Of a stretch of DNA of 64,000 nucleotides, positions 54,529 to 64,000 are shown one piece after another. The stretch is taken from NCBI GenBank assembly GCA_017354895.1, contig CP071494.1, positions 1-64,000 of the forward strand. The letters run 5' to 3'. How positions within the stretch are numbered: the first letter of the stretch is position 1; the number at the start of each line of letters is the position of its first letter. Under the pieces are notes generated by a model. That model had not been told where the DNA came from. It searched no databases and worked only from the letters and a program-made list of their open reading frames with translations. This DNA is from Podospora comata (taxonomy: Eukaryota > Ascomycota > Sordariomycetes > Sordariales > Podosporaceae). A program made the translations under genes and the position numbers.

Positions 54529-56405
54529 TTACAAGGTGCCGGCAGTCTTGAACGCCTTGAGGCAGTCCTCAACCTTGGCCTTCATGGTCTTCTCACCCTC
54601 TCTGACCCAGACACGAGGGTCGTACTTGATGGTTGTCAGTATAACCAAAACAAGAAATGTGGGGACACGTCACTACACTCACCTTCTTCTTGTTGGGCTT
54701 GTTCCCGCCTTCGGGGTTTCCGACTTGGGTTTTGAGATAGTCAATGTTGTTGGTGACATAATCTCTGATGCCCGTCAGGTAAGCCCACTGCAAGTCGGTG
54801 TCCACGTTCACCTTGACGACCCTATTCTCTTGTTAGCATCTTGAACGGGTTAGTCTTGACATGTGCAGGGGCAATTTACCCATGGCTGATCGCAGTGTGG
54901 TAGTCGGACAAGGAAGAACCAGATCCGCCCTGTGACAAACTCGTTAGCATAATCGGTCTTGGCGTCTCTGGCAAGGACGTTGGCTCGCATCCCAGTTTGC
55001 AAAGAACCAAAAGTACTCGAGTGTGAAGGAATCACGTAGCTTAGAGGCAAGAGAGCCTCATCGTTTCGAGGCCTGTTCAAGAACAAACCGTGGTGAACGT
55101 GAGCCAAGAGTAGAGGTCCTGCAGCCTGGGTATGCGAGCCCAGAGTAGGACGACGAAGGGAGGATTCTCACATGGAAGACAAAGAAGACGGGCTTGTCCT
55201 CGGAGAACTTCAGCTGCTCCTTGACATAGGCCTGGTGCTTGCCCAACAACTCAGGGTGACTGGCAAGATGAGATTGTGGTTTAGTAAGTTGACTCAGGCG
55301 GCGCGCGTTTTAGCATGGAGTAAGACATACAGCTTGACATTTCCAGGGGCGTAGACGCCGTGAACATTGCCGAAGCCAGCAGCAATGCTGAAATACGGTG
55401 AGATGTCCTTGAAGGCGTTGTAGATCTGCAAGATGTCCTCGGGCTGTGTGTACAAAGCGGAGTTGTCAACACCAGAGTCTGGATACCTCAGGTTAGCAAA
55501 GCGCATCTCTGTGTCACCAAGTTACTTACTATCGACACCGTCCTCCTCGCCGCCAGTGATACCAATCTCCATCTCGAGCCACTGCTTAAGAGGAGCCATG
55601 CGCTTCAGGTAACGGACGCAAGTCTCAATGTTCTCTTCGACGGATTCCTCCGAGAGATCAAGCATGTGACTGCTGAAAAGGGGCGTGCCGTTTTTCTTGA
55701 AGAACTTCTCGTCCTCCTCGAGCATGCCATCGAACCATGGAAGGAGCTTCTTCGCGCAGTGATCGGTGTGGAGCACCACGGGGATGCCGTACGAAGGGGC
55801 GATGGCACGGATGTAGTGGGCGGCAGCTATCGCGCCAGCAACGGAGGCTACAAATCCTCAGCATCAAACACCACTAGAAACAAGAGATGGGGGGACTCAC
55901 CCTCACGCTTCTCAGAGCTGTCCTTGATGCCCTTTCCAGCGAAGTAGGCGCTAGTCGCCAAAGTCAGCACTTGCAGGGAGAATTGTAGAGCAAACCAATG
56001 GTGACTTACGCTCCACCTTGCGATGTCTGGAGGATGATGGGAGCCTTGGAGTCACGGGCTTGGGGGTCAAGGTTAGCACAAATCACGCATGGGACTTGGG
56101 GAGGAACCTACCAGCCTCAAGGGCGGCGACAACAGTCGAGCTCGAGGTGACGTTCACGGCAGGAATCGCAAACCCGACCTTGCGGGCGTGCTGGAAAAGC
56201 TGGAGAACATGGTCGCCCTACACAAGCAGCAAGAGAATACAGGTCAGGAGGTTCTGTCGGAGAATTGGCTGCGGATATGCGGATTGGGGGTTGGACGTAC
56301 GTAGATGACTCCGGCGGGGAGGTTAAGCTCCTATCAAAAAGTACATGTCAGCTGCTGCTAGACGACAGGAGGTCTAGGGTGTGGCTTACATCGAGGATGC
56401 CCATT
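54529..56405 (-). CDS. fba1: Fructose-1,6-bisphosphate aldolase, class II
   Basis: Eleven exons: 56391-56405, 56301-56330, 56112-56217, 56010-56058, 55901-55950, 55530-55847, 55331-55478, 55172-55259, 54880-54929, 54683-54821, 54529-54624. They total 1089 nt, 362 aa, the family's usual length, and every join keeps the family text: MGILD-ELNLPAGVIY-GDHVLQLFQHARKVGFAIPAVNVTSSST.., LQTSQGGAAYFAGKG, VVLHTDHCAKKLLPW (catalytic Asp and zinc His), SSHMLDLSEE, EIGITGGEEDGVD, NSALYTQPEDI, FGNVHGVYAPGNVKL (zinc His), FHGGSGS (zinc His), ISHGVVKVNVDTDLQWA and YDPRVWVREGE at the end. The enzyme cleaves fructose-1,6-bisphosphate to the two triose phosphates in glycolysis, in the cytosol, with Zn2+. The first coding exon has only five codons; one intron (54930-55171) is 242 nt while the rest are short. 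Confidence 0.95.
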
Positions 56406-57510
56406 GTGATATCGGTAGACAGGTAAAAGCTAATTGTGCGGTGATTGCTGAAGGAAAACGGAGTGACTGGTCCAAAGATGAATGTAAGGAGACGAGAAGG
56501 GAGTGGAAGGAAAATGAGGGCTTTGTATGACGCACCTGGACTCTGTCGCGGTTGCTCAGACGAGTTGCAAGACCACCGACAAGTCGCTGGCAGGAGCGGG
56601 GCATCCCGGTCCAGGAGAATCACCCCACCATGTCCACCGGCACCCCGCGGGCTGGCCAGGTGGGGTGTTGAGCCAAAGCACTGGCTTCGGCATGTGCTGC
56701 GGCCCGGCAGTGATTCCTGCGGCCTGTCCTGCAGGCTTTTGACAGCTGCCAACTGAAGAAACTGTTGGGATTTCTGACAGAACCCAGTTGAACCCCCAAT
56801 CTCTTGGCAATGTCATCAAGACATGGTCGGTCCGATGGCCCAAGAGGCTTTTTTGGGCTTTGCGAAGCCGGACGGACGAGCAGGGCAGTGTATTTTTTTT
56901 CTGCACACTCTCACCGTATTCCCATGATGTCAAACCACCCATCATCTCGGCCGGTCATGTCGGCGTGGGTGGAGAAACGCGGCGCAAGGCACAGCACCTG
57001 TGTCGCCAGCTTGGCTCGGAAAATAGTGGAAAGCACCGGCGTCCGCACCCGTATGACCTCGGTCCGACATGACACATATTCGCCAGGAACCGGAATGTCT
57101 TCAAGGCTGTGCTCGACCGTTTAAAAGGCCTCCCTCACGCCGAATTTCCTAGCACTCGTAGTTGGGCTTCAGGACCATTGGAAGTGAGGGGTGAGAGCCT
57201 AGCTACGTCATGGTGGATTAAGTCCAGGGATGAGCTGACTCGGCGGAGCTGATGAGACGATGATCAAAACCACCAGCAAACACGCATCGTCAACATCAGC
57301 ATTGGTCATATTCATCAACGGCTGAGAAATGCAAAAGCGAGTCCGACGGCTCGCAATGAAACCCTTCGTTACCAAATTGGGACTGTCTTCTTGAATCGAC
57401 GTGGGAGCTACACAAGATGACAAACTGGGTGCTCCTTCTGACAAATTGGGCCAACAGGAGCGCATAGGCAGTTTTTATGGCATCAGCGAAAGAGGGCAAG
57501 AGCAACTGAA
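56406..57510. other. Intergenic, aldolase upstream region
   Basis: 1.1 kb with pyrimidine-rich stretches next to the aldolase start, as in promoters of highly expressed fungal genes. No gene is supportable. Confidence 0.5.
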
Positions 57511-57516
57511 TATATA
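57511..57516 (+). promoter_or_regulatory. TATA-like element of the DUF3237 gene
   Basis: TATATA within GAATATATAGG, 67-72 bp before the start codon at 57583. Confidence 0.45.
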
Positions 57517-57582
57517 GGGCTCAGGCAGTCCAAGATATTGGAGATGTTTTAGACTAGAACCAGACTTCTCATCTCTGGCATC

Positions 57583-58162
57583 ATGAAGAGCTTCACACTT
57601 CTCGCAGGTCTTTTGTTCTCGTCCACGGCTTCATCAGCCGTGCAGGGCATAAAGTCCCCCAAACCCCCGTCGCTGAACCATCTTTGCTCGGCCAATTTTA
57701 CTTTGGGTGACGCTATCCCGATTGGAAGCGGACCAAGAGGCATTCGGCTGGTTATTCCCATCTTGAACGGCACCTTCTGGGGACCTAGACTTAAGGGTAC
57801 CTATCTCTCACCACCACAACCTCTCGACAGAACAGCTGACTAATCCAGGTACCATCTTACCGATCGGTGCGGACTGGGCCCTGCTTGATCCGAAGTATGG
57901 CCTTGATCCAGACAAGAGCTTTACAGCTGATGTCAGGACCACATTCAAAACCCACGACGGGGAGTTTATCCAGATCACTCTTTCTGGGGAAAGACAGTCT
58001 GATGATGCACGGAAGCGGACTCTAGTCAGAATCGGCATGGAGACGGGAAGCGAACGGTACTACTGGGTGAATTCGTTGGTTGGACTTGGAGTGGTGACGA
58101 GGCCCGCTGAGGAGGGCAGAGAGTTTGAACTTGGAATGGAGTTCTGGCAGGCTCAGCTTTGA
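57583..58162 (+). CDS. Secreted DUF3237 protein
   Basis: Exons 57583-57796 and 57849-58162; the 52-nt intron has GTACCT, the branch CTGACTAAT and acceptor CCAG. Total 528 nt, 175 aa. MKSFTLLAGLLFSSTASSA is a signal peptide. The rest is a DUF3237 barrel: LNHLCSANFTLGDAIPIGSGPRGIRLVIPILNGTFWGPRLKG, then TILPIGADWALLDP, FTADVRTTFKTHDGEFIQIT, and a C-terminal part RYYWVNSLVGLGVVTRPA ending EFELGMEFWQAQL. The GPRG.R...PI..GTF.GP...G..LP.GADW pattern is diagnostic. The family occurs in bacteria and fungi without a proven reaction; a lipocalin-like or polyketide-modifying role has been suggested for relatives only. One predicted N-glycosylation site near the start. Confidence 0.88.
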
Positions 58163-59077
58163 AATTTTGGTCTGCGGTTTCTTGAGTCCGGCATTGATCG
58201 CAAATTCATCATCTCAGGGACACTCCTTGGACCTGTCACCCTTCCTTCCGTAGCCTTGAATTGGTTGCCGCTCGCAGAGTAACCTCTTATCCAAAATAAC
58301 ACCGCTTTCGACAACTTGAAATACATCCAGGAGTAAATGGTCCGGTCTGTGAGCAGGTTCATAGTCACTGGCTTTCATCCAACTGGCGGAAAAAAATTCC
58401 CTCCCGGCCATTTCGCTTACAACTGCACGCCTTCAACTTGTCTCATGGCGGTGTTAGTGAAATGGCAAACCATCTTGCCTTTAGACGGCATGTTATCGGT
58501 TTCTCTTAGACAGAACCGCATTCTCGAAATGCTGATTGAGCGACACAGAGCCAAGAGAACATATTGTCTGGCCAACCGTTGCAACTCAATGTCGCAGTCA
58601 TTGAAAGAGACACTCGGCAGTTATCCAGGGGATTTAAAGAGTCTCGTCTCGGCTCAGAGCTTTCGCCTATTTGCCGGCATATACCACAACTTGATGTCGT
58701 CATTATGTTGTGAAGACATTCGGAAAGTTGGCTTGGCATTTCAGGGGTAAGTCGTTTTTGTGGCAGCCATTACCCGATCTGTGTTGGCAAGGTGAGTCTG
58801 CAAATGGCGGTGCAGGTAGCAAATTTAACCTTTTATAACAGCTTCAAAACCGCGCCTATCTTGATGCTATCTCCAATCGCCAAACAGGGGGTACGGATAG
58901 TTTAACCGCCAGTCCAGCGCTTGGATCGCCAACCTTTCTGCATTGTACCTGTGAATCGCAATCACCTTTGGTTGAAGTCTTATCAGCATAGTCATAGATG
59001 CGGGTTTCGGTACGTTGGTTGGGAAAGGGAAAGGCAGACACGGCAGGATCAACAGGGGCAACAATAATGTCTGGGCA
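58163..59077. other. Intergenic, no gene seen
   Basis: 900 bp. Open frames on both strands overlap and none has support. Confidence 0.5.
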
Positions 59078-59083
59078 TATAAG
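59078..59083 (+). promoter_or_regulatory. TATA-like element of the secreted-protein gene
   Basis: TATAAG within GCATATAAGAGG, about 80 bp before the start codon at 59161. Confidence 0.45.
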
Positions 59084-59160
59084 AGGAGAAAGAAGTGAAT
59101 GATGGATGAGTACTCGTCACCAGCGCTCCCATCTTTGCCATCGAATCCTTCTAGCCCAGG

Positions 59161-60264
59161 ATGAAATTCCTTGCCGTTTTCAACCTTGCTTTGCTGTGTG
59201 GACAAAGCGTGGCCTCGGTCCATTGCACGGTTGTGAAGCCTGATCTCGTGAAGCGAATGTGCGCGTTTGACAACTGCCCTTCTATTGGCCATGTCAAACG
59301 CGGGCAACTTGTACATGCCACATGTTTCGCTGACTGCAGCACTGTGGATAAGTGAGTTTGTCTCAGGTCCCAAACACAGTCATCGGTGCTGACCCTAAGC
59401 TGGAGTCCATGAGTCAAGCTGTTTGACGATGCCTTTATCCAAGCAAGGAAGCAATATCTCGAACACTGTCACACATTTGGAAAGGATGCTTTCATCAAAG
59501 GTAAGCTTGACTTTTACAAACTCAAGCTTCAACTTGCAGCTAACAGCGGCCAAGACCTTCCCCCTTGTCATGTGGTAGACAAAAGGTCGAAAACAGATTG
59601 CGCATTCCTGTCGAGCTCTCCTCAGTTACATTCACGACCTGGCAAACTTGGTTCAGGACTTCTCAAGCCCCTGAAAAGAGATACGGGCAACAGTCTCGAG
59701 TATGTGTCAGGGCCGATCGCATCGCACAACACAACTCTTCCTGATAACGTAGGCAACTTGACGACTGTTTCCGCCAATTCAACCGTTTCTGCGAATTCGA
59801 CGATTCACCTTGACAACAATGCAACCAATCCGTTCTTCAAAAAGTGGTACAAGCGTCATGCCATCCGATCTCCTCAGGTCTTCATTACGATAACCCTGCC
59901 TATACCAACCCCAACTCTCACAATTCCAATCACCACGTCAACTCTCTCATTGCCAATCCCAATCTCAACAGTCTCGATATCAATCCCGTTTCCGACAATC
60001 ACGGCACCTAGTCTGCCTCTCCCTACCGGTATACTTTCGCGTCGCCATGATCAACAAAAGGTTGACTTTGCCTTCTTTCCCAACTCTACCATCCCGCTTG
60101 GCAATGTTACAAAGCCTCATGTTCCTAAAAGATCGCTTGTGGCTCTTCCTTTTAACGCTTATACGGTGGTTGCTCAGCCTTGCTCTCGATTGTCTACTTT
60201 AGGTTTCTCTCTGTCTTTACCAATATCTGTATTGGAAAATCTTCTGATAGTTCGCCCTCGTTGA
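59161..60264 (+). CDS. Secreted protein of unknown family with Thr/Pro-rich C-terminal part
   Basis: The first exon encodes a signal peptide (MKFLAVFNLALLCGQSVAS) and a Cys-rich stretch with VHCTVV, MCAFDNCPS, TCFADCST, ending at a strong donor GTGAGT near 59354. The middle exon, about 59421-59500, reads KLFDDAFIQARKQYLEHCHTFGKDAFIK. A 39-nt intron (59501-59539, GTAAGC..TTGCAG) leads to the last exon: ANSGQDLPPCHVVDKRSKTDC, then several NxT sites (SANSTVSANSTI), and a repetitive segment of PIPTPTLTIPITTSTL type from about 59890 to 60030. The phase at the first junction does not match with the obvious donor and acceptor, so that join is unresolved. No family recognised; the layout is that of a secreted, heavily glycosylated or wall-bound protein. 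Confidence 0.6.
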
Positions 60265-60339
60265 TCTTACGCTCTTTCAAGCATCATACGTTGCTCAGCT
60301 ACTTGTAGGTAGTCTTTGATCTGCTCTAGGAACCCAATT

Positions 60340-61930
60340 TTATCCCGACTTTGCCTTGCTCTCTGCAAGAACCTTCTCGACTACTTGCAAGTCTTCTCTC
60401 AGACTGGTACAGAATCCACCCTCGGGGTCTGAAAAGATCTCGGCAAAGTACAATGCAGCCTCTCCGTACTTTTTCGCGCTCTCCGGGTCTCCTTTATCAT
60501 AGTACAACTTCATGAAAACCTGGTAGTATTCCCCAATCTTGGTAATAAGCCTTTCCACCTGTGCCAGCTCGATGAACTCTCGGGTCCAATCTACCAAAGC
60601 GTCATATTGGGTCTCCGAGTCCTGCATGGCATAAAACAGCTCCATCAGCCGCTCGCGACGAGAGTCGGACGCGTCTCTGGCCTCGGCCGGGGCCGTGCAA
60701 AGTGCACAGGTGCAGTTGAAATGCCAGTTGCCCAGCGATTTGGCACGGTATGACGTGGGCATGCCCAGCGGGATATCTGTGTATGTTAGAGAGCAGTACT
60801 TGAGGGCGTCCGGATGAACTTCTGGAAACCTTACAGCTAATGGTGATCTCTTCTCCCGGCATGATATCTCTCGTTGCGACCGCCGACATGACCAAATCGT
60901 TGGAGGTGAAGCGTGGAAAGGCACTAGAACAATCAGCCACTTTTGACTTCTCTCAAAAATGGTGGCTCCGAGACCTACTTGGGATCACAAGCGTGGTTCA
61001 TCCTCTATGTTCTGTCAGTCACTCTTTGCGTGTGGAAAATAGGAAGACATGAGACAAACCGCAATCTCGGGATACAGCCCTTTGCAATCACGACCGTTGA
61101 CTGTCATGCCAAAGGCATTGGTCCGGATCACATCTTCCAGCACATGCATTTCACCTTTTCTGCTCCTCGCCAGGTTCAAAACCCGTTGTCTGTCCCCCAG
61201 TTGCTCCAACGCTCGCTGGTAATATTTTCTACCTTTTACAAAACCTCTTGCTCTCACAGATTCTCCTGCTGGTGTGGCCTTGCGCGTGCCTCCCTCTGTC
61301 ACCTTGAATTTGACACCTGCCTCGTCCTCCTCTTCCCGGGGGAAGAAAGCGTTATCCGCAATCACGGCAGGAAAAGCGCGCATGATGGTTTCAAACCGGC
61401 TGATCTTTCTGGTTGCGATGACTCCTTTTCCCTTTCCGGGAATAGAGATGATGGCGTATGGCAGATCGGGATGCTGAAACTCCTCCTGGGGTTTGAAATG
61501 TCTTCTCGCTAGCCAATGGTCCGCAGCTCTGTCGATGGCCACCACCAGGCCAGCAGCAGTTTCTGGAGTTGTCAGAAAGGAAACTCCAGCCCCTAGATTG
61601 TACGACGCGGACGAAAAGACACAAAACTTCTCGCCTGGAATGTCGGAGAAGGACGTTGAGCAGAGAGGTTGGTGGGTCCACGGCAGATTAGGAATGTCAA
61701 AGGAATCTGATTCGTCATCCACTAAAAGAGGTGACTTCTTCGGTGCAGCAGATAATGGGGAGAGTAGAGGATTGGGACATGTGGTCTGAAGGGCAGAAAC
61801 ATGGTTGATAGTCAGGAAGAAACAAGACCAAAGTATGGGTGAAAACTTGAAGGCCAGACGGTGTGTGGGTTCTGGGAGTCATGTCAGCAACCTGCCGTAC
61901 TCATTGTCAAAAGATATACTTACTAGCCAT
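60340..61930 (-). CDS. SET-domain protein with an N-terminal signal-like segment
   Basis: Five exons: 61924-61930 (7 nt, ATG GCT A), 61060-61871, 60979-61004, 60835-60923, 60340-60776; total 1371 nt, 456 aa. The joined start is MAKPTHRLAFKFSPILWSC then FFLTINHVSALQ, a basic head plus hydrophobic core plus small residues, as in a signal peptide. After an acidic linker come ISIPGKGKGVIATRKISRFETIMRAFPAVIAD (SET start), GMTVNGRDCKGLYPEIARMNHACDPNAFPRFTSN (R-x-N-H-x-C-x-P-N, cofactor site built across two introns), ATRDIMPGEEITISYIPLGMPTSYR (catalytic Tyr) and a post-SET CTCALC. The C-terminal third is TPR-like helices. Family members of this kind occur in filamentous ascomycetes; substrate unknown. 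The gene is convergent with the preceding secreted protein, 75 bp apart. Confidence 0.85.
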
Positions 61931-62533
61931 GATGATGAGCTTTCGTTTCTTGACTTGTCCCGCTGGTCGGTTCTATTCAGATGAGATGGAGAAGATATCA
62001 AACTGTTTACCCAGCATCTTGCTACGGTGTTCGCTTGGGCATAATCACTTGGCGAACTGAGCACTGACAACGCCGAGAGTTTCGAGTTTTACCCTGTCTC
62101 AGATAGAATTCCCAGTAGGAATTCTGGAGGTCAAGGCGAATAGCCGCCAGTGGAAGATGCCCCGGTTAATACGGATCTCGTGATATAGCCGACATCCAAG
62201 TCAATCCGAGTCAGTACACAGTCTGGCAGTGTCAAATGAAAAAAGTCAAAACAGTTGTATTCTCTATCGATGGTCGTGATGCAGAAATGCTGATGCTGGT
62301 GATGCTGATATCCAATATCCCAAATGTAATCCCAATGCTGTCCTCACAAAGTAGGTACCCAAGCCCAAAAATCGTAAATGTATCCCAAAGAACCGCGGAC
62401 CACTAAAAGCCGCACAGAATCGAAGAAAGAGTGACCGATGGACTCCTGAGGTGAAGCTCAGTGAACCAGAGGCTGGTTGAGAAAGAAAAGGGGCGCTGCG
62501 TGCATCCCGGGAGGTCATGTTGATGCGCCGGCT
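61931..62533. other. Intergenic, no gene seen
   Basis: 600 bp between the SET-gene start and the stop of the next gene on the same strand. Contains a TGCTGATGCTGG-like short direct repeat near 62288-62305. Confidence 0.5.
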
Positions 62534-62970
62534 CTAGTACCCGTCGGCTTGGGCAACAACAGTCCAACCGTCATCCTTACCCACGACAGGCTTGGGGGTG
62601 GAAGAGGTGATGGTGGAGCCAGAACGAGCGGCGTCGGTAGGATTAGAGCTGCACTTGGTGTAGCCGTCGGTGACGAGAACTTGCACACCGGCAGGAAGGA
62701 CCATGCGGCCGGTGCCCTGGGACATGAGGATCACATCCTCTTCGGTACCGGTGCGCTCGCCCTTGAGAAAGACGATGGACTTGCAGCCCTGAAAGTCGAA
62801 TGTGCGCTCATAGTTGCGGGCGGGGATTTCGACGTAGTTGCTGAGGTCCGCAGAGGTGAAGACGGCTTCGGTCTTGTCCGACCAGCGGCGACGCTTGGAC
62901 AATGTCAGTCTTTCATTTGCGCATGCGGTTCGAGTCAGGGGAGACCTACAAGTTCCTGGGCGTCAATCAT
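62534..62970 (-). CDS. Small hypothetical protein
   Basis: Exons 62950-62970 (MIDAQEL) and 62534-62893; the 56-nt intron has donor GTAGGT, branch CTGAC and acceptor CCAAG. Total 381 nt, 126 aa. The text RRRWSDKTEAVFTSADLSNYVEIPARNYERTFDF, KSIVFLKGERTGTEEDVILMSQGTGRMVLPAGVQVLVTDGYTKC suggests a compact beta-rich domain; the end SSTPKPVVGKDDGWTVV is flexible. No signal peptide and no membrane segment. I do not recognise the family and give no function. An alternative start inside the second exon (near 62902) would need the intron to be retained and is less likely. Confidence 0.7.
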
Positions 62971-64000
62971 GTTGATGGTGGTAAGCGGTGGTGGGTGGGA
63001 AAAGGTTGATGAGTGAAGATGTGATTGTGTCTGGGAGGAAAGAGAGGTCAGTCGTCCATGAACAACTGCTCTCTATTTAACAACCATCTTGCACTCTTGA
63101 GCAGGTCTCCTGATACCCACCGAGAATCTCCACGATGCAAAAGCGAAACCCGCTTCCTGCCCAAAGTCTCCAACACGGCATGCACCAATGTGCTGACATC
63201 CATAGACATTGCAGATGACTGGGCCCACGCGCCAAGGATGGAGTGCCGTCGCCGTGTACCCAATGAAGTTTGTACAAGAAAATCAGCCAGAGCCCAACCC
63301 CAAACACGAACACACTTAGGATCTACTTTGGAGCCCAAAAGACCGTTCCCCGCTGTGATAACGGGGCCCAGACTGCCAGAGTCTGCCGAGTCTGCTAACG
63401 TGGACGGCCTTGGCAGGGCGATTGGCGATTAGCGCGGGCCCATATCGAGTGGCATCGTGACGTGGCTGTTGTGGTGTCTCTGACCGACACTTGTCATTGG
63501 CCTCTCCTTGGCAGGGCGAGTGGAGAAGGGAGCGACACATCACGATCGATCGATTCCCGCCAGTGTCCACACACCTGACTCGTCTGATTTGGGATTTAAG
63601 CGCGCTGTAGTGCTGAGGCTGCTGCAAGCCTGCAAGATGCACAAACGAGCAACTGATCCAAAAGTTCAGCTGTCTAAACACAGTTAGGCGATTCGCAGTG
63701 TTGCAGCGAACTTGGGAGCGAGTGGAAGGTGCGAGGGGATCAAGGCAAGACCAAGCCTTGATGAAACTCTACACTACTGATATGCTGTCTAGTGCATCTT
63801 CATCATGTCAACACTTGTAAGATAGTCACTTGTTCCCTTTGCCGGCTCCCGATCTTTTGGCCCACATGCTGTCCCGGCTTTCCCTTCCCCCCTAGCGCCG
63901 TCAACTCTCATCCACTGGTTGCGGCTCGTGGCCTTCAGCAGATTTTTCTGGGCATCATCAAACCACCCATTGATGAAATCCCCATGAAAGCAGTACCCTT
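62971..64000. other. Intergenic to the window end, no gene seen
   Basis: About 1 kb of ordinary composition with the promoter of the small hypothetical gene. No supportable coding sequence; a gene may begin beyond the edge. Confidence 0.5.

Noticed and set aside
1-64000. CRISPR array, rRNA genes, bacterial operons
   Set aside because: No direct repeats with unique spacers, no rRNA text, and all genes have spliceosomal introns or fungal families.

Overview
The window looks like a chromosome segment of a filamentous ascomycete, most likely a Sordariomycete of the Sordariales type. The reasons are: introns of about 50-70 nt with GTAAGT-like donors, CTRAC branch sites and YAG acceptors; families typical of this group (HET, fungal rhodopsin-domain, DUF1996, 2EXR, AsaB-like, PaxU/DUF829, Rtt109, mL57); and a 14.6-kb AT-rich block that has the appearance of RIP (repeat-induced point mutation: C-to-T and G-to-A, TpA-rich, almost no open frames).

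Layout. 1-14,583: RIP-degraded repeats. They hold a GC-rich 149-bp minisatellite that RIP has spared, four copies of a repeat family built from ~213-bp tandem units plus a shared terminal module with a hairpin, a tRNA relic, and two solo LTRs in opposite orientation, each with its own 5-bp target duplication. The AT-rich block ends sharply at about 14,584. 14.97-28.7 kb: an accessory belt. It has a small secreted protein with a beta/gamma-crystallin-like look, a DUF1996 secreted protein, a 10-cysteine secreted protein and two unassigned small genes, mixed with broken genes: a HET gene, an NmrA-like reductase, a rhodopsin-domain membrane protein and a large membrane protein. Many of the stops in the broken genes are explicable as C-to-T or G-to-A changes.

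29.6-39.4 kb: metabolic genes. An allantoate-permease-type MFS transporter, an unknown acidic-tailed protein, an amino-acid permease, an AsaB-like oxygenase and a secreted LVIVD/choice-of-anchor-B protein. 40.8-41.4 kb holds an oxalate-decarboxylase relic.

42.3-48.3 kb is a conserved housekeeping core: an Rkm4-like ribosomal lysine methyltransferase, the H3K56 acetyltransferase Rtt109 (sharing a 454-bp promoter region with mitochondrial ribosomal protein mL57), and a 2EXR protein. 48.9-52.3 kb: a cytochrome P450 and an acyl-CoA thioesterase side by side. 52.67 kb: tRNA-Ala(CGC) with a 17-nt intron. 53.3-63 kb: a PaxU-like hydrolase, class II fructose-bisphosphate aldolase with 10 introns, a DUF3237 protein, a secreted unknown, a SET-domain protein with an N-terminal signal-like segment and a 7-nt first coding exon, and a small unknown.

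All exon-intron models were made by reading splice sites by eye and checking frame. Models with several exons whose total is divisible by 3 and that restore a known family are the most reliable.
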